Positions 1 through 8,427 are shown, counted from the stretch's first letter. The stretch: DNA of 64,000 nt from Pseudoteredinibacter isoporae (GCF_011602085.1 NZ_JAAONY010000001.1:1674001-1738000); one strand, 5' to 3'. The notes: generated by a model from the letters alone, not told the origin. A program made the numbers and translations.

Positions 1-365
1 TTGTTGAGATCGCGGGCTTGTTCGAGTTGCCAGCTTAAGGCTTGCTTGTGCAGTTCGGTGATGCCTTTGCCGCCGTCCAGTCCGCATTCACCTATCGCGA
101 CGCAGTTGGGATCGTTCAGGGCCTGGCTCAGGGAATCCTGAAGTTCCGAGAAGGTTTGTGCGTTGACCCACCAGGGGTGCAGGCCCGCCGACCAAAAACA
201 GCCCGGGTGTTGCTCACAGAGTGCTTGAATACGTGGCCAGTATTGGGCTTCGGTAGCGGGAATAATAATGTGCTTGATGTGTTGCTGGCGGCATTTCTGC
301 CAGAGCTGATCGACATTACTGAACTCGGGAAAGTCCAGGTGACAGTGACTGTCGATCAGCTCCAT
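1..365 (-). CDS. TatD-family metal-dependent hydrolase/DNase, C-terminal part beyond the window
   Basis: This is the first 121 codons of a gene read leftwards and cut by the window edge. The protein opens MELIDSHCHLDF, the HxH metal ligand motif of the TatD/amidohydrolase fold, and later has SAGLHPWWV and AIGECGLD, the conserved GLHP and GEIGLD-like blocks of TatD nucleases, which bind two metal ions and act as 3'-5' exonucleases or deoxyribonucleases. The ATG at 365 lies 12 bp after the stop of the upstream NSS transporter gene, so the two are probably co-transcribed. The family is clear; which TatD paralogue (TatD, YcfH or YjjV type) cannot be decided from the fragment. Confidence 0.88.
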   Translation of the reverse strand, partial: MELIDSHCHLDFPEFSNVDQLWQKCRQQHIKHIIIPATEAQYWPRIQALCEQHPGCFWSAGLHPWWVNAQTFSELQDSLSQALNDPNCVAIGECGLDGGKGITELHKQALSWQLEQARDLN

Positions 366-377
366 GGTGTATCGGGT

Positions 378-1724
378 TTACAGACTTTTGTAAAAGCTAA
401 GCACGATCAGGGCTGGGCAGAAAAAGCGCACGTAGACGGGCCATATTTTCCAAAACAGGCTGTCTTCAATATCTTCGTGACCTTCTTTAAGCTCAGAGAG
501 CAAACGATCGCGATGCATAATCCAGCCGGCGAAGATACACAGTAGGATGCCCAGAATGGGTTGGCTGTATTTGGTGGTAAAGTCGACCACCAGGCCAAAC
601 AGGCTGCCAAAATTCAAAATGATTACAGCACTGATGGCGAAAATAATGCCACCAATAATTAGCGTAACAACTGGACGAGAGGCTTGACTGGTTTCCACAG
701 CACGTGCAACAGGCACTTCCAACATGGAAATGGATGAGGTCAGTGAGGCGATCGTCATTAAGCCGAAGAAGGCGATTGCAACCCAGGGACCAGCGGCGCC
801 CATGGATTCAAACAGCACTGGCAAAACCTGAAATATCAAATCGGGGCCGGCCAGCAGATCACCACTTTCGCTGTAAATCGTCGCGCCGTGATGCTGGGCG
901 ACAAACATGGCGGGAATAATCAGCAAGCCGGCAGTAAAGGCAATACCCACATCTACGGTGGTGACGATGGCGCCCAGTCTTGGCAGGCTGTCGTCTTTAC
1001 TCAAGTAAGAGCCGTAAATCATCATGGTGCCTACGCCCAGGGATAGGGAGAAAAAGGCCTGCCCCATCGCGCTGACAATCAAATCCGGATTGGTCAGTTG
1101 GCTCAGGTCCGGCAGCAGATAAAGCTTGAGGCCCTCGGCAGCGCCTTCCTGGGTCAATACATAAATGATCAGCAATAGCAGCAGAACGATCAATGCTGGC
1201 ATCAGTCGAGTTGACCAGCGCTCGATACCGGATTCTACACCGCTGGCAATGATGGCCATCGTCAAACCGGCGAAGAGCCCACCAAAGATCAGATTGCGGC
1301 CATTGCTTTGTTCGGTAAGCCAATGATGCGCAGCATCCAGACTCATCATCTCTGCTGCAGGTGCGATCAGGTAGGCAACCATCCAGCCAGCGATAATGGT
1401 GTAGAAGCTCAGGATCAAGCTCGCGACCACAATGCCGTACCAACCGGTAAAGCGACCGAAGAATTTTGTCAGGGGGCTGCTGGCAACAGACGCCAGGCCG
1501 TCAACGGTGTTGGAGCGTGAGTGCCTGCCGAGCGTCAGCTCGGCCATCAGTGCCGGGTAGGCCAGACAGAAGGCCAGTACCAAATAGGCTAATACGAAGG
1601 CGGCTCCACCATTGCTGGCGGTCTGGGTTGGAAAGCCCCAGATATTGCCAAGACCCACAGCAGAACCTGCTGCGGCCATAATAAAACCAGTTTTTGAAGA
1701 AAATTGTCCCCTGGGGCTGCTCAT
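378..1724 (-). CDS. Sodium-dependent transporter, NSS/SNF family
   Basis: A 448-residue inner-membrane protein with about 11-12 hydrophobic segments, the size usual for bacterial neurotransmitter:sodium symporters (LeuT fold). The TM1 signature GSAVGLGNIWGFP is at residues 20-32; its unwound centre binds sodium and substrate in family members. The usual arginine of this motif (WRFP) is glycine here (WGFP); in LeuT that arginine helps close the extracellular gate, so gating may differ. The substrate is probably an amino acid or related amine but cannot be read from sequence. The gene precedes tatD by 12 bp. A second, distant NSS gene lies on the other side of smpB. Confidence 0.9.
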   Translation of the reverse strand: MSSPRGQFSSKTGFIMAAAGSAVGLGNIWGFPTQTASNGGAAFVLAYLVLAFCLAYPALMAELTLGRHSRSNTVDGLASVASSPLTKFFGRFTGWYGIVVASLILSFYTIIAGWMVAYLIAPAAEMMSLDAAHHWLTEQSNGRNLIFGGLFAGLTMAIIASGVESGIERWSTRLMPALIVLLLLLIIYVLTQEGAAEGLKLYLLPDLSQLTNPDLIVSAMGQAFFSLSLGVGTMMIYGSYLSKDDSLPRLGAIVTTVDVGIAFTAGLLIIPAMFVAQHHGATIYSESGDLLAGPDLIFQVLPVLFESMGAAGPWVAIAFFGLMTIASLTSSISMLEVPVARAVETSQASRPVVTLIIGGIIFAISAVIILNFGSLFGLVVDFTTKYSQPILGILLCIFAGWIMHRDRLLSELKEGHEDIEDSLFWKIWPVYVRFFCPALIVLSFYKSL

Positions 1725-1885
1725 AATCTACGTCTCATTATTCTAGTTGGGTAGACGCTGCCGCGATCCGGTATGGTCTGTACGGCAAATCTGACTCGGT
1801 TACAGAGCCGATTTTGCCGTAATTTGGCGAATGATGCGAGAAATTGGCCGATAAGCCGAAAATTGGCAATATTGATAAAGCCAAG

Positions 1886-2359
1886 TTACTGTGACTGCAT
1901 CAAACGTTGCTTTTGGCGGTTCCAATCGCGTTGTTTTTCCGTTTCACGCTTGTCATGTTGCTGCTTACCCTTACCCAAACCAATCTGGCATTTCACCAAA
2001 TGGTTTTTCCAGTACAGGGACAATGCAATCACGGTATAACCTTGTTGCTCGGCGGCCTGGCGCAGTCGAGTAATCTCTTTACGATGCAGGAGCAGGCGAC
2101 GGGAACGAGTAGGTTCAGTGACGAAATGAGTGGATGCACTGATCAGGGGTTGGATCTGGGCGTTCAACAGGAAAGCTTCGCCGTTCTTAAAAAACACGTA
2201 GCTGTCAGTCAGTTGGCCTTTGCCTTCGCGCAGACTTTTTACTTCCCAACCCATAAGCTCCAGACCGGCCTCGATGGTATCACTGATGTGATAATCAAAA
2301 CGGGCGCGTTTATTCTGGGCGATGGTATTGGGATTGGATTTTTTTTGCTTCTTTGCCAT
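1886..2359 (-). CDS. smpB: SsrA-binding protein SmpB
   Basis: A 157-residue protein, the usual length of SmpB, which binds tmRNA and brings it to stalled ribosomes for trans-translation. Diagnostic segments are [13 protein letters not shown] near the N-terminus, [19 protein letters not shown], the loop [18 protein letters not shown] and a basic C-terminal tail ([20 protein letters not shown]) that in known SmpB enters the empty mRNA channel. The ATG at 2359 has no purine-rich ribosome-binding site; the upstream bases are CCGCCGCC, directly after a promoter -10 box. No ssrA gene is in the window. It is flanked by two NSS transporter genes. Confidence 0.97.
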   Translation of the reverse strand: MAKKQKKSNPNTIAQNKRARFDYHISDTIEAGLELMGWEVKSLREGKGQLTDSYVFFKNGEAFLLNAQIQPLISASTHFVTEPTRSRRLLLHRKEITRLRQAAEQQGYTVIALSLYWKNHLVKCQIGLGKGKQQHDKRETEKQRDWNRQKQRLMQSQ

Positions 2360-2367
2360 GGCGGCGG

Positions 2368-2396
2368 ATTATAAAGGCAAGTCTCTGGAAAGCCCA
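2368..2396 (-). promoter_or_regulatory. Candidate smpB promoter (leaderless or nearly so)
   Basis: Read leftwards, TGGGCT (2391-2396) is separated by 17 bp from a consensus TATAAT (2368-2373). Initiation six or seven bases downstream would fall at about 2360-2361, one or two bases before the smpB ATG. The -35 box is weak (3 of 6 consensus bases). Confidence 0.45.
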
Positions 2397-2541
2397 GTCG
2401 GGATCGGATAACGGGTACTGTTGTTTACTCTCCAAGGCCTATTAACTCTTCCCGGAAAGAGTGCCCCAAGAGGCCATAAGAAAGGTAATGAAGGAGCAAT
2501 TGAAGCAGGAATGGCACAGTGATTATGGTAGCATCCCTCCC

Positions 2542-3948
2542 ATGAGCGAAACCCTTGAAAGCACAGTTTCTTCCCCACCTGAACCGCAAAGCGATGCCAA
2601 TGAGCAGCGCTGGTTAGGCTATTGGCCATTTGTGTGGGGAGCAACCGGTGCTGCCGTCAGCCTGATCAATTTATGGCGCTTCCCCTATTTAGTGGGTGAG
2701 CATGGCGGGGGTCTGTTTCTGTTGGTGTATTTGCTGTGCGTAATTATTCTGGCGGTTCCCATCATGCTTGCCGAATTATTGATCGGTCGTTTGGGGCGCG
2801 GAAATCCCGTAATTGCGGTGGCGTCGGTTGCCCAGCTGGCAGGCATTTCCAGTTGGTGGCGCTTGATTGGGTACCTGGTGATTGCCGCAAGTTTGCTGAT
2901 TTTACCCATCTACAGTGTGATGGGTGGTTGGGGCCTGGAATTTTTAAGCATGGCGTTGGAACATCGCTTTGAGGGGATCAGCTTTGCCAGCAGTCGTGCG
3001 GATTTTGATCGCTTTCTGCTGGATCAAACCACCATGCTGGGCTGGCACAGCGTTATGATGCTGGCAGCGGTAGCTCTGGTTGCGGCCGGTATTCGGGTTC
3101 TCGCCTGGGTGTTAAAAATTCTGGTGCCGGCGATGTTTATTATTATGTTGGCTCTGGTATACCAGCTCTCCTCACTGGACGATTTTAGCCACGCTCTGGA
3201 ATGGATGTTTGTTTTTCGTCCTGAAGATTTTACCTGGACTTCTGTTTTGCTCGCACTGGGGCACGGCTTTCTGACGCTGGGAGTCGGCCTGGGCGTTATC
3301 ATGACGTACAGCGGCTATCTGCCAAAGGGCAGTCAGATGGGGCGGCTGGTATTGCGAATCAGTGTACTGGATTTATTGATGGCGGTGCTGGCGGGATTGG
3401 TTGCATTACCTCTGTTGATGTCGATTCCCGAGCAGGCACCGGCTGCGGGGCCTGAATCACTCTTTGTTTCTTTGCCTGCGGTCTTCGGCTCGATGCCCGG
3501 CGGCTTTTCTCTGGCCAACTGGTTTTACATCGCTGTGGTTGCGGTGGCTCTGAGTTCAATTGTTCCCTTAATGGAACCTTTGGTTGCTCACATGCAGGAT
3601 CGCGGTTGGCCGCGTTATCAGGGGGCGATTTTTACCGGAACGGTTTGCTGGACATTGGGGCTGGGTGTGGTGATGTCCTTTAACCAGTGGCAACAAGTGG
3701 ATCTGTTGGACGGTTTGAATTTCTCCGAGCTGCTAGACTACCTCACTGCCAATGTTTTGATGCCGATTGTGGGTTTAACGATGGCGGTGATTGTTGGATG
3801 GTTATTGCCCGTCGAGAAGGCTCGCGAAGCATTTCAGCAGGAATCCAAATGGCGCTTTCAAGCCTGGCTTCTGCTGTTAAAATACGGCGCCCCGTTATTG
3901 ATCTATGCAATTTTCATTATGCCGATGTTGCAAAACTGGTTGTTGTGA
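2542..3948 (+). CDS. Sodium-dependent transporter, NSS/SNF family (second paralogue)
   Basis: A 468-residue polytopic membrane protein of the NSS symporter family. The TM1 block reads GAAVSLINLWRFPYL followed by GEHGGGLFLLVYL; unlike the first NSS gene it keeps the WRFP gate arginine but replaces the usual VGLGN with VSLIN, so its sodium/substrate site is divergent. I chose ATG 2542 because the longer frame back to 2461 has no ribosome-binding site and would put a polar, poorly conserved extension before the short cytoplasmic tail. It is divergent from smpB and 41 bp before ratA. Substrate unknown. Confidence 0.88.
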   Translation: MSETLESTVSSPPEPQSDANEQRWLGYWPFVWGATGAAVSLINLWRFPYLVGEHGGGLFLLVYLLCVIILAVPIMLAELLIGRLGRGNPVIAVASVAQLAGISSWWRLIGYLVIAASLLILPIYSVMGGWGLEFLSMALEHRFEGISFASSRADFDRFLLDQTTMLGWHSVMMLAAVALVAAGIRVLAWVLKILVPAMFIIMLALVYQLSSLDDFSHALEWMFVFRPEDFTWTSVLLALGHGFLTLGVGLGVIMTYSGYLPKGSQMGRLVLRISVLDLLMAVLAGLVALPLLMSIPEQAPAAGPESLFVSLPAVFGSMPGGFSLANWFYIAVVAVALSSIVPLMEPLVAHMQDRGWPRYQGAIFTGTVCWTLGLGVVMSFNQWQQVDLLDGLNFSELLDYLTANVLMPIVGLTMAVIVGWLLPVEKAREAFQQESKWRFQAWLLLLKYGAPLLIYAIFIMPMLQNWLL

Positions 3949-3989
3949 ATATTGTCAGGTTTGAAAAGTTGAATGTGATGGACGTATAG

Positions 3990-4436
3990 ATGGCCACTGA
4001 AATTGAGCGCAGTGCCCTGGTGGCTTATTCCCAGGAGCAAATGTTCGAGCTGGTGGGGGATATTGAATCCTATCCTCAGTTCATGGCGGGTTGCGTTGCT
4101 TCCGAAGTGTTGGAGCGCGGTGACGATTATGTGGTGGCAACTTTGCGTTTGTCCCAAGCGGGAATCAAGCAGGAATTCACCACGCGTAATACTTTGATTG
4201 AACCCAGCTGCATGACGATGGAGTTGGTCGAAGGGCCGTTCTCGGAATTTTCAGGCCAGTGGCGTTTTAAGGCGCTGACTGACTCTGCCTGTAAAGTGGA
4301 GCTGAGCTTGCGTTTTGCATTTGATAATGCTGTTTTGCAATTGGCGGCGGGAAAATTGTTTGAAAAGGTCGCCAATCAACAGGTGGCATCGCTTTGCCAG
4401 CGGGCTGAGAATGTTTACGGTCCAAGCACGTTATAG
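3990..4436 (+). CDS. ratA: RatA-type START-domain protein (ribosome association toxin/Coq10 family)
   Basis: A 148-residue single START/polyketide-cyclase-like domain protein. The N-terminus IERSALVAYSQEQMFELVGDIESYPQF and the motif FSEFSGQWRF followed by a C-terminal LFEKVANQQVASLCQRA helix are characteristic of the RatA/YfjG family. E. coli RatA is reported to block association of 50S and 30S subunits, while the related Coq10 binds ubiquinone; which role applies here is not known. The gene precedes rnfH, the same pair as in many gammaproteobacteria, often near smpB. The shine-dalgarno-like sequence is weak. Confidence 0.9.
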   Translation: MATEIERSALVAYSQEQMFELVGDIESYPQFMAGCVASEVLERGDDYVVATLRLSQAGIKQEFTTRNTLIEPSCMTMELVEGPFSEFSGQWRFKALTDSACKVELSLRFAFDNAVLQLAAGKLFEKVANQQVASLCQRAENVYGPSTL

Positions 4437-4503
4437 TTGATCGTAATCGGATTGAAAACTGAATTTTATTGTCACCACGAAATCAAAATTATGAGTCATT
4501 AAC

Positions 4504-4830
4504 ATGAGTGATATCGAAACCATTGCTGTGGAAGTTGCTTACGCTTTACCGGACAAACAAAAAATAGTTTCTCTGTTGGTTGAGCCGGGCACGACAGCTT
4601 TGCAAGCTGTGAAAAAATCCGGGATTTGCCAGATCTTTCCAGAGATCGATCCGGATACCGCGAAGATGGGTATTTTTGGCCAGAGTCTCGGCACCAAAGG
4701 TTTGCTAAAGGCTCATGAGCACCTGCTTAAAGAAGGGGACAGAGTAGAGATCTATCGTCCCCTGATTGCCGACCCGAAAGAGGTTCGTCGTCGTCGGGCT
4801 GCGAAGGCAGCGGGAGAGGGCGCAGAGTAA
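4504..4830 (+). CDS. rnfH: RnfH family ubiquitin-fold protein
   Basis: A 108-residue protein matching the RnfH/UPF0125 family: IAVEVAYALPDKQKIVSLLVEPGTT at the start, then FPEIDP, GIFGQ and a DRVEIYRPLIADPKEVRRRRA C-terminus. The fold is beta-grasp; its function is unsettled, and it has been proposed as an antitoxin partner for RatA because the two genes are adjacent. Here it lies 67 bp after ratA and is followed by a strong terminator shared with bamE, so it ends the ratA-rnfH unit. Confidence 0.93.
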   Translation: MSDIETIAVEVAYALPDKQKIVSLLVEPGTTALQAVKKSGICQIFPEIDPDTAKMGIFGQSLGTKGLLKAHEHLLKEGDRVEIYRPLIADPKEVRRRRAAKAAGEGAE

Positions 4831-4864
4831 TTCAAACGCCAGCTTGGTGAGGATTTCAGAGATA

Positions 4865-4906
4865 CAAAAAGAGCCGCGTTGCTTTTGCAGCGCGGCTCTT
4901 TTTTTG
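4865..4906. terminator. Bidirectional rho-independent terminator between rnfH and bamE
   Basis: A GC-rich hairpin (AGAGCCGCG paired with CGCGGCTCT around a TTTTG-containing loop) is flanked by an A-tract on the left and seven or more Ts on the right, so it can end rnfH on the plus strand and bamE on the minus strand. Confidence 0.85.
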
Positions 4907-4982
4907 AATGCAATTAATTCCCAATGCTATTTTCAGGTACGGTTGGTCAATACCGCCTGGTACCACTGTCGAGCTTGGGTGA

Positions 4983-5333
4983 TTAGCTGTCGCCGTTTTC
5001 AGCGCGGAAGTCACCGCTAAAGCGTGCCAGTTTATCTTCCTCATCAAAAAACACGGTGAGTCGCTCTTTCGTGAGTTTACCGTTAGCGTCTTTCAGGCTG
5101 TAGTAATAGTCCCAGCGGTCCGGGGTGAAGGTGTCGGTAATCAAGGGGGTGCCCAGAACAAAACGAACCTGACGCTTGGTCATGCCAGGCTTCAGCTGAT
5201 CAACCATGTCTTGAGTAATGATATTCCCCTGTTGGATGTCCAGAGTGTATACCCCGGGGAATTTCAGGTAGGAACAGGCGCTGATCATGAGGAGACAGGC
5301 GGCGGCGATACTGAGCTTTACGGCTTTTTGCAT
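4983..5333 (-). CDS. bamE: Outer-membrane assembly lipoprotein BamE
   Basis: A 116-residue lipoprotein precursor with a signal peptide ending in the lipobox ISAC (lipidated Cys20). The mature part has the SmpA/OmlA signature: QGNIITQDMVDQLKPGM, then KRQVRFVLGTP and DRWDYYYSL. BamE stabilises BamD-BamA interaction in the beta-barrel assembly machine on the inner face of the outer membrane. It is divergent from fur with a 78-bp gap, the arrangement typical of Pseudomonas and relatives. Confidence 0.95.
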   Translation of the reverse strand: MQKAVKLSIAAACLLMISACSYLKFPGVYTLDIQQGNIITQDMVDQLKPGMTKRQVRFVLGTPLITDTFTPDRWDYYYSLKDANGKLTKERLTVFFDEEDKLARFSGDFRAENGDS

Positions 5334-5411
5334 GAAGGGCTTCCACTTCGTTAGACTAATAGGAGATAATACCTGAACTTATTCAATACTGAGAAGACTC
5401 TTGGGGGAAAA

Positions 5412-5819
5412 ATGGCTGTTGAAAACCAGGAATTACGTAAGGCTGGACTTAAGGTAACCTTGCCTCGGGTTAAGATCCTGCAAATTCTTGAATCCTCGGA
5501 ACAGCACCACATGAGCGCTGAAGACGTTTATAAGTCGCTGATGGAAGCCGGTGAAGACGTTGGTTTGGCAACGGTGTATCGGGTTCTCACTCAGTTTGAG
5601 GGCGCAGGCTTGGTGGTTCGTCATAATTTTGATGGCGGTCATTCAGTGTTTGAGTTGGCTCGTGGTGATCATCATGACCACATGGTTTGTACGGACACTG
5701 GACGAGTGATAGAGTTCCATAACGAAGAAATTGAACGTCTTCAGGATGCCATCGCTGAAGAGCATGGTTACGAGATTGTTGGTCACAGCCTGGTGCTTTA
5801 CGTAAAACCAAAAGAGTAA
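5412..5819 (+). CDS. fur: Ferric uptake regulator Fur
   Basis: A 135-residue Fur protein. The winged-helix N-terminal half contains LRKAGLKVTLPRVKILQIL and GLATVYRVLTQFEGAGLV; the metal-binding half has HHDHMVCTDTGRVIEF, with the HHDH and single-Cys arrangement. The second C-terminal CxxC pair of E. coli Fur is missing, as in Pseudomonas Fur. It represses iron-acquisition genes when Fe(II) is bound. A good ribosome-binding site (GGGGGAAAA) precedes the ATG. A terminator follows. It is the divergent neighbour of bamE, as in related genomes. Confidence 0.97.
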   Translation: MAVENQELRKAGLKVTLPRVKILQILESSEQHHMSAEDVYKSLMEAGEDVGLATVYRVLTQFEGAGLVVRHNFDGGHSVFELARGDHHDHMVCTDTGRVIEFHNEEIERLQDAIAEEHGYEIVGHSLVLYVKPKE

Positions 5820-5838
5820 TCGACCGTTGGGGTTGATC

Positions 5839-5870
5839 AAAATGGGGCATATTGAGCCCCATTTTAGTTT
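5839..5870 (+). terminator. fur terminator
   Basis: Ten-base arms AAAATGGGGC and GCCCCATTTT enclose a 7-base loop 19 bp after the fur stop codon, followed by a T-rich stretch. Confidence 0.75.
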
Positions 5871-5949
5871 GTAGGGCGGCATATACAGATTTACGATGAA
5901 GCAGCTCTCCGGCGTGGGCCCAAGTGGTAATAAAGAGTAGATATTTTTT

Positions 5950-6510
5950 ATGGCAGAAGAACAAAAAACAGCGGCCCCGGCCCGTAACTTTCAATTGAAT
6001 CTGGTTCAGGTCAGTGATTTGGCCTGCCGCATTTTGTACCAAACTTTTGTGGTACAGGCGAAAGATAAAGCCAAGATGGCCTTGAAAGATCTGAAATCTG
6101 GTAAGGGCCTGAATGTCGGTGTACTGACTCTGACTGTTACCCATAAAGATACCGGTGTTGAAGAAAAGCTGGATCTACCAATGAAGATCAGATTGGACTA
6201 CAGCGAATTCCGTGGTCCGTTTAACTTCCCGTCTTTTGAAGCTTCAGTTCGTGCCACTATCAGTTTGATTGGGCAGACTCTGGATGCCAAAGGCGATTTG
6301 AATATTCTGACCGAAGAAAGCACAGGCAGTGCTTTGCTGCATTTGCCGGGTGTGACTGAAGACCAGGACGGCCGTTACAATGTGATGGTTATGGCGATTG
6401 AGCCCATCAAAGAGCGTGACCGCAAATTGGCTTTGGGTGTAAAACTGATGTATCTGGATCCGAACCAGTACGAACAGTTGCGTGACGAAGCGCCTGCCAA
6501 CGAAGAGTAA
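5950..6510 (+). CDS. Conserved-looking cytoplasmic protein of unknown function
   Basis: A 186-residue soluble protein with no signal peptide or membrane segment, which I do not recognise. It is mixed alpha/beta with a charged N-terminus (MAEEQKTAAPARN) and an acidic tail. Strand-rich blocks (VGVLTLTVTHKD, KIRLDYSEFRGPFNFPSF, RYNVMVMAIEPI) suggest a beta-sandwich or barrel. Codon use matches its core neighbours, and it has its own terminator on each side, so it is a single-gene unit sitting between fur and recN. It is very likely a real gene; the function is open. Confidence 0.75.
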   Translation: MAEEQKTAAPARNFQLNLVQVSDLACRILYQTFVVQAKDKAKMALKDLKSGKGLNVGVLTLTVTHKDTGVEEKLDLPMKIRLDYSEFRGPFNFPSFEASVRATISLIGQTLDAKGDLNILTEESTGSALLHLPGVTEDQDGRYNVMVMAIEPIKERDRKLALGVKLMYLDPNQYEQLRDEAPANEE

Positions 6511-6529
6511 AAAATCGTTGTAGCGCGAC

Positions 6530-6563
6530 ATTAAAAAACCCGGCCAAGGCCGGGTTTTTTAAT
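6530..6563. terminator. Bidirectional terminator between the 186-aa gene and recN
   Basis: A nearly perfect palindrome: ATTAAAAAACCCGGCC on the left and GGCCGGGTTTTTTAAT on the right. It serves both converging genes; the recN stop is 19 bp to its right. Confidence 0.9.
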
Positions 6564-6580
6564 GTCGGTGTATTTGCGGC

Positions 6581-8266
6581 TCAGTGTACGGTTGAGAGCA
6601 TTTCCTTGGCATGGGCTACCGCCTGTTCACTGCTGGCTTCGCCGCCGAGCATACGAGCAATTTCCGAAATGCGCTCATCGTCTTCGAGCTTGGACAAAGA
6701 AGATGCAGCGCCTGCTTTATCGGTGGTCTTGCTGACTTGCAGATGTTGATGGGCTTTGCTGGCCACTTGGGGAAGGTGAGTAACACACAATACCTGGCAG
6801 CGCTCTCCAAGTTGACGCAGCATTTGACCAACAACATTGGCGGTCGCTCCGCCGATACCCACATCCACTTCATCAAATACCAACGTGGCCGCTGCACTGG
6901 TTTGGGCTGTGACCACCTGAATGGCCAGGCTGATGCGCGACAGCTCGCCACCGGAAGCAATTTTACCCAGAGGTTTGGGATCCTGGCCGGGATTGGTGGC
7001 AATCAGAAATTCGATTTCCTCGCTGCCTTTGCTGCTCGGTTCATCGATTGGTCTTAACGCTATCTCAAAGAAGGCATTGGACATGGCCAGGTTTTCAAGT
7101 TGCTTATTGACCTGGGCTTGCAGTTTCTTGGCAGCTGCCTGACGTTTTTGACGAAGCTTCGCCGCCAGTTCCTTGTAGTGTTTCAGTGCTGCCTCGGATT
7201 GTTGTTGCAGTTGATCCAGGTCTTCATCGACGTTGCCCAGAGAGGCCAGTTCTTCGCTCAGCTGTTGGTGGAGTTCACTGAGTTCAGATGGGTCGATGCG
7301 ATGTTTGCGGGCAATGTCATAAATGCGGCTCAAACGGTTTTCCAGTTCGTGCAAGCGCTCGGGGTCGGCCTCGAAGCCGTCTACATGACGTTGAATTTCC
7401 CCGTTGGCTTCTTCCAGTTGTATCAGGGCCTGGCCCAGCATATTTTCAGCTTCGCTCAATGATGTGCTCTTGCCGTTGATCTCAGAGAGCAATTGCAAAC
7501 ATTGATTTAAGCCCTGGCGCAGACTGAATTCACTTTCGCCTTCGCACAGGTTGGCGACTTGCTGGCATTTATGCAAAGTGTCTTCGGCATTCGCCAATTG
7601 TTGCTGTTCCTGTTCCAGCTTTTCCAGCTCGTCCTCATTCAAATCAAGTTCATCCAATTCCGATACCTGATAACTGAGCAACTGATGACGGGCGCTGATC
7701 TCTTCGGCATTGTCTCGCCGTTCGATAAAGCGTTGCTGAGACAGGCGGTAGTCTTTAAAGGCCTGCTTCAGTTTTTCCAGTAAGGGTTTTAGGGAGCCAA
7801 AATTGTCCAGCAGCCGACGGTGGTGTTCTTTTTTAAGCAGAGATTGGTGTTCATGCTGGCCGTGAATGTCGATTAACAGTTCACCCAGCCCCTTGAGCTG
7901 TTGCAAGGTGACAGGGTTGCCATTGATATAGGCTCGGCTGCGACCCTCGGCGGATAGAACGCGGCGCAGAAGGCATTCCTCATCAAGAGCGCCTTCACTC
8001 GAGCCGCTGTCGAGTTCATGGCGCTGGAGCCATTTCTGGGCTGCGGGCAACTGGCTGATATCAAAGTTGGCGTAGACATCCGCTTTGCTGGCACCTTTGC
8101 GGACTTTATCCGCATCGGCACGCTCGCCGATGGCCAGTCCCAAAGCATTGAGAAGAATGGATTTACCAGCACCGGTTTCGCCGGTGATCGCCGTCAGGCC
8201 CTGGTCGAGTTCCAGATCAAGGCTGTCTACCAGAGTAATGTTGTTAATACTGAGCTGGGTGAGCAT
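6581..8266 (-). CDS. recN: DNA repair ATPase RecN
   Basis: A 561-residue SMC-like ATPase of the usual RecN length. It has the N-terminal Walker A GETGAGKS (about residues 30-37), a long central coiled-coil rich in Glu, Gln and Leu (roughly 160-390), the ABC signature SGGELSRISLAI and the Walker B LVFDEVDVGIGG. RecN acts early in double-strand break repair and is among the most strongly SOS-induced proteins. A canonical promoter and a LexA box lie just upstream, with an AGGAGG ribosome-binding site, so this is a typical SOS-controlled recN. It is divergent from grpE. Confidence 0.97.
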   Translation of the reverse strand: MLTQLSINNITLVDSLDLELDQGLTAITGETGAGKSILLNALGLAIGERADADKVRKGASKADVYANFDISQLPAAQKWLQRHELDSGSSEGALDEECLLRRVLSAEGRSRAYINGNPVTLQQLKGLGELLIDIHGQHEHQSLLKKEHHRRLLDNFGSLKPLLEKLKQAFKDYRLSQQRFIERRDNAEEISARHQLLSYQVSELDELDLNEDELEKLEQEQQQLANAEDTLHKCQQVANLCEGESEFSLRQGLNQCLQLLSEINGKSTSLSEAENMLGQALIQLEEANGEIQRHVDGFEADPERLHELENRLSRIYDIARKHRIDPSELSELHQQLSEELASLGNVDEDLDQLQQQSEAALKHYKELAAKLRQKRQAAAKKLQAQVNKQLENLAMSNAFFEIALRPIDEPSSKGSEEIEFLIATNPGQDPKPLGKIASGGELSRISLAIQVVTAQTSAAATLVFDEVDVGIGGATANVVGQMLRQLGERCQVLCVTHLPQVASKAHQHLQVSKTTDKAGAASSLSKLEDDERISEIARMLGGEASSEQAVAHAKEMLSTVH

Positions 8267-8310
8267 ATCCCGCTCCTCCTCACTAGAATCTCGGCTGTCC
8301 AGAATCTTTA

Positions 8311-8326
8311 CTGTGTGTTTATACAG
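8311..8326 (-). promoter_or_regulatory. LexA box (SOS operator) of recN
   Basis: CTGTGTGTTTATACAG fits the consensus CTGT-N8-ACAG exactly and covers the recN -10 box, so bound LexA would block RNA polymerase. Confidence 0.93.
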
Positions 8327-8346
8327 TAGTTTTGGCTGGCTGCCAA
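8318..8346 (-). promoter_or_regulatory. recN sigma-70 promoter
   Basis: Read leftwards: TTGGCA (8341-8346), 17-bp spacer, TATAAA (8318-8323). The -10 lies inside the LexA box. Confidence 0.85.
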
Positions 8347-8399
8347 TATTTGATCAATAAATACTGAGCGAAAGTGCTGTTTCCGACCGCTTTGTACTG

Positions 8400-8427
8400 T
8401 TGAAGCCGACGAAAATGTCCCCATATA
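8400..8427 (+). promoter_or_regulatory. grpE heat-shock (sigma-32) promoter
   Basis: TTGAAG at 8400-8405, a 13-bp spacer and CCCCATATA at 8419-8427 match the sigma-32 consensus CTTGAA-N13-17-CCCCATnT. It lies 87 bp before the grpE start. Confidence 0.85.
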
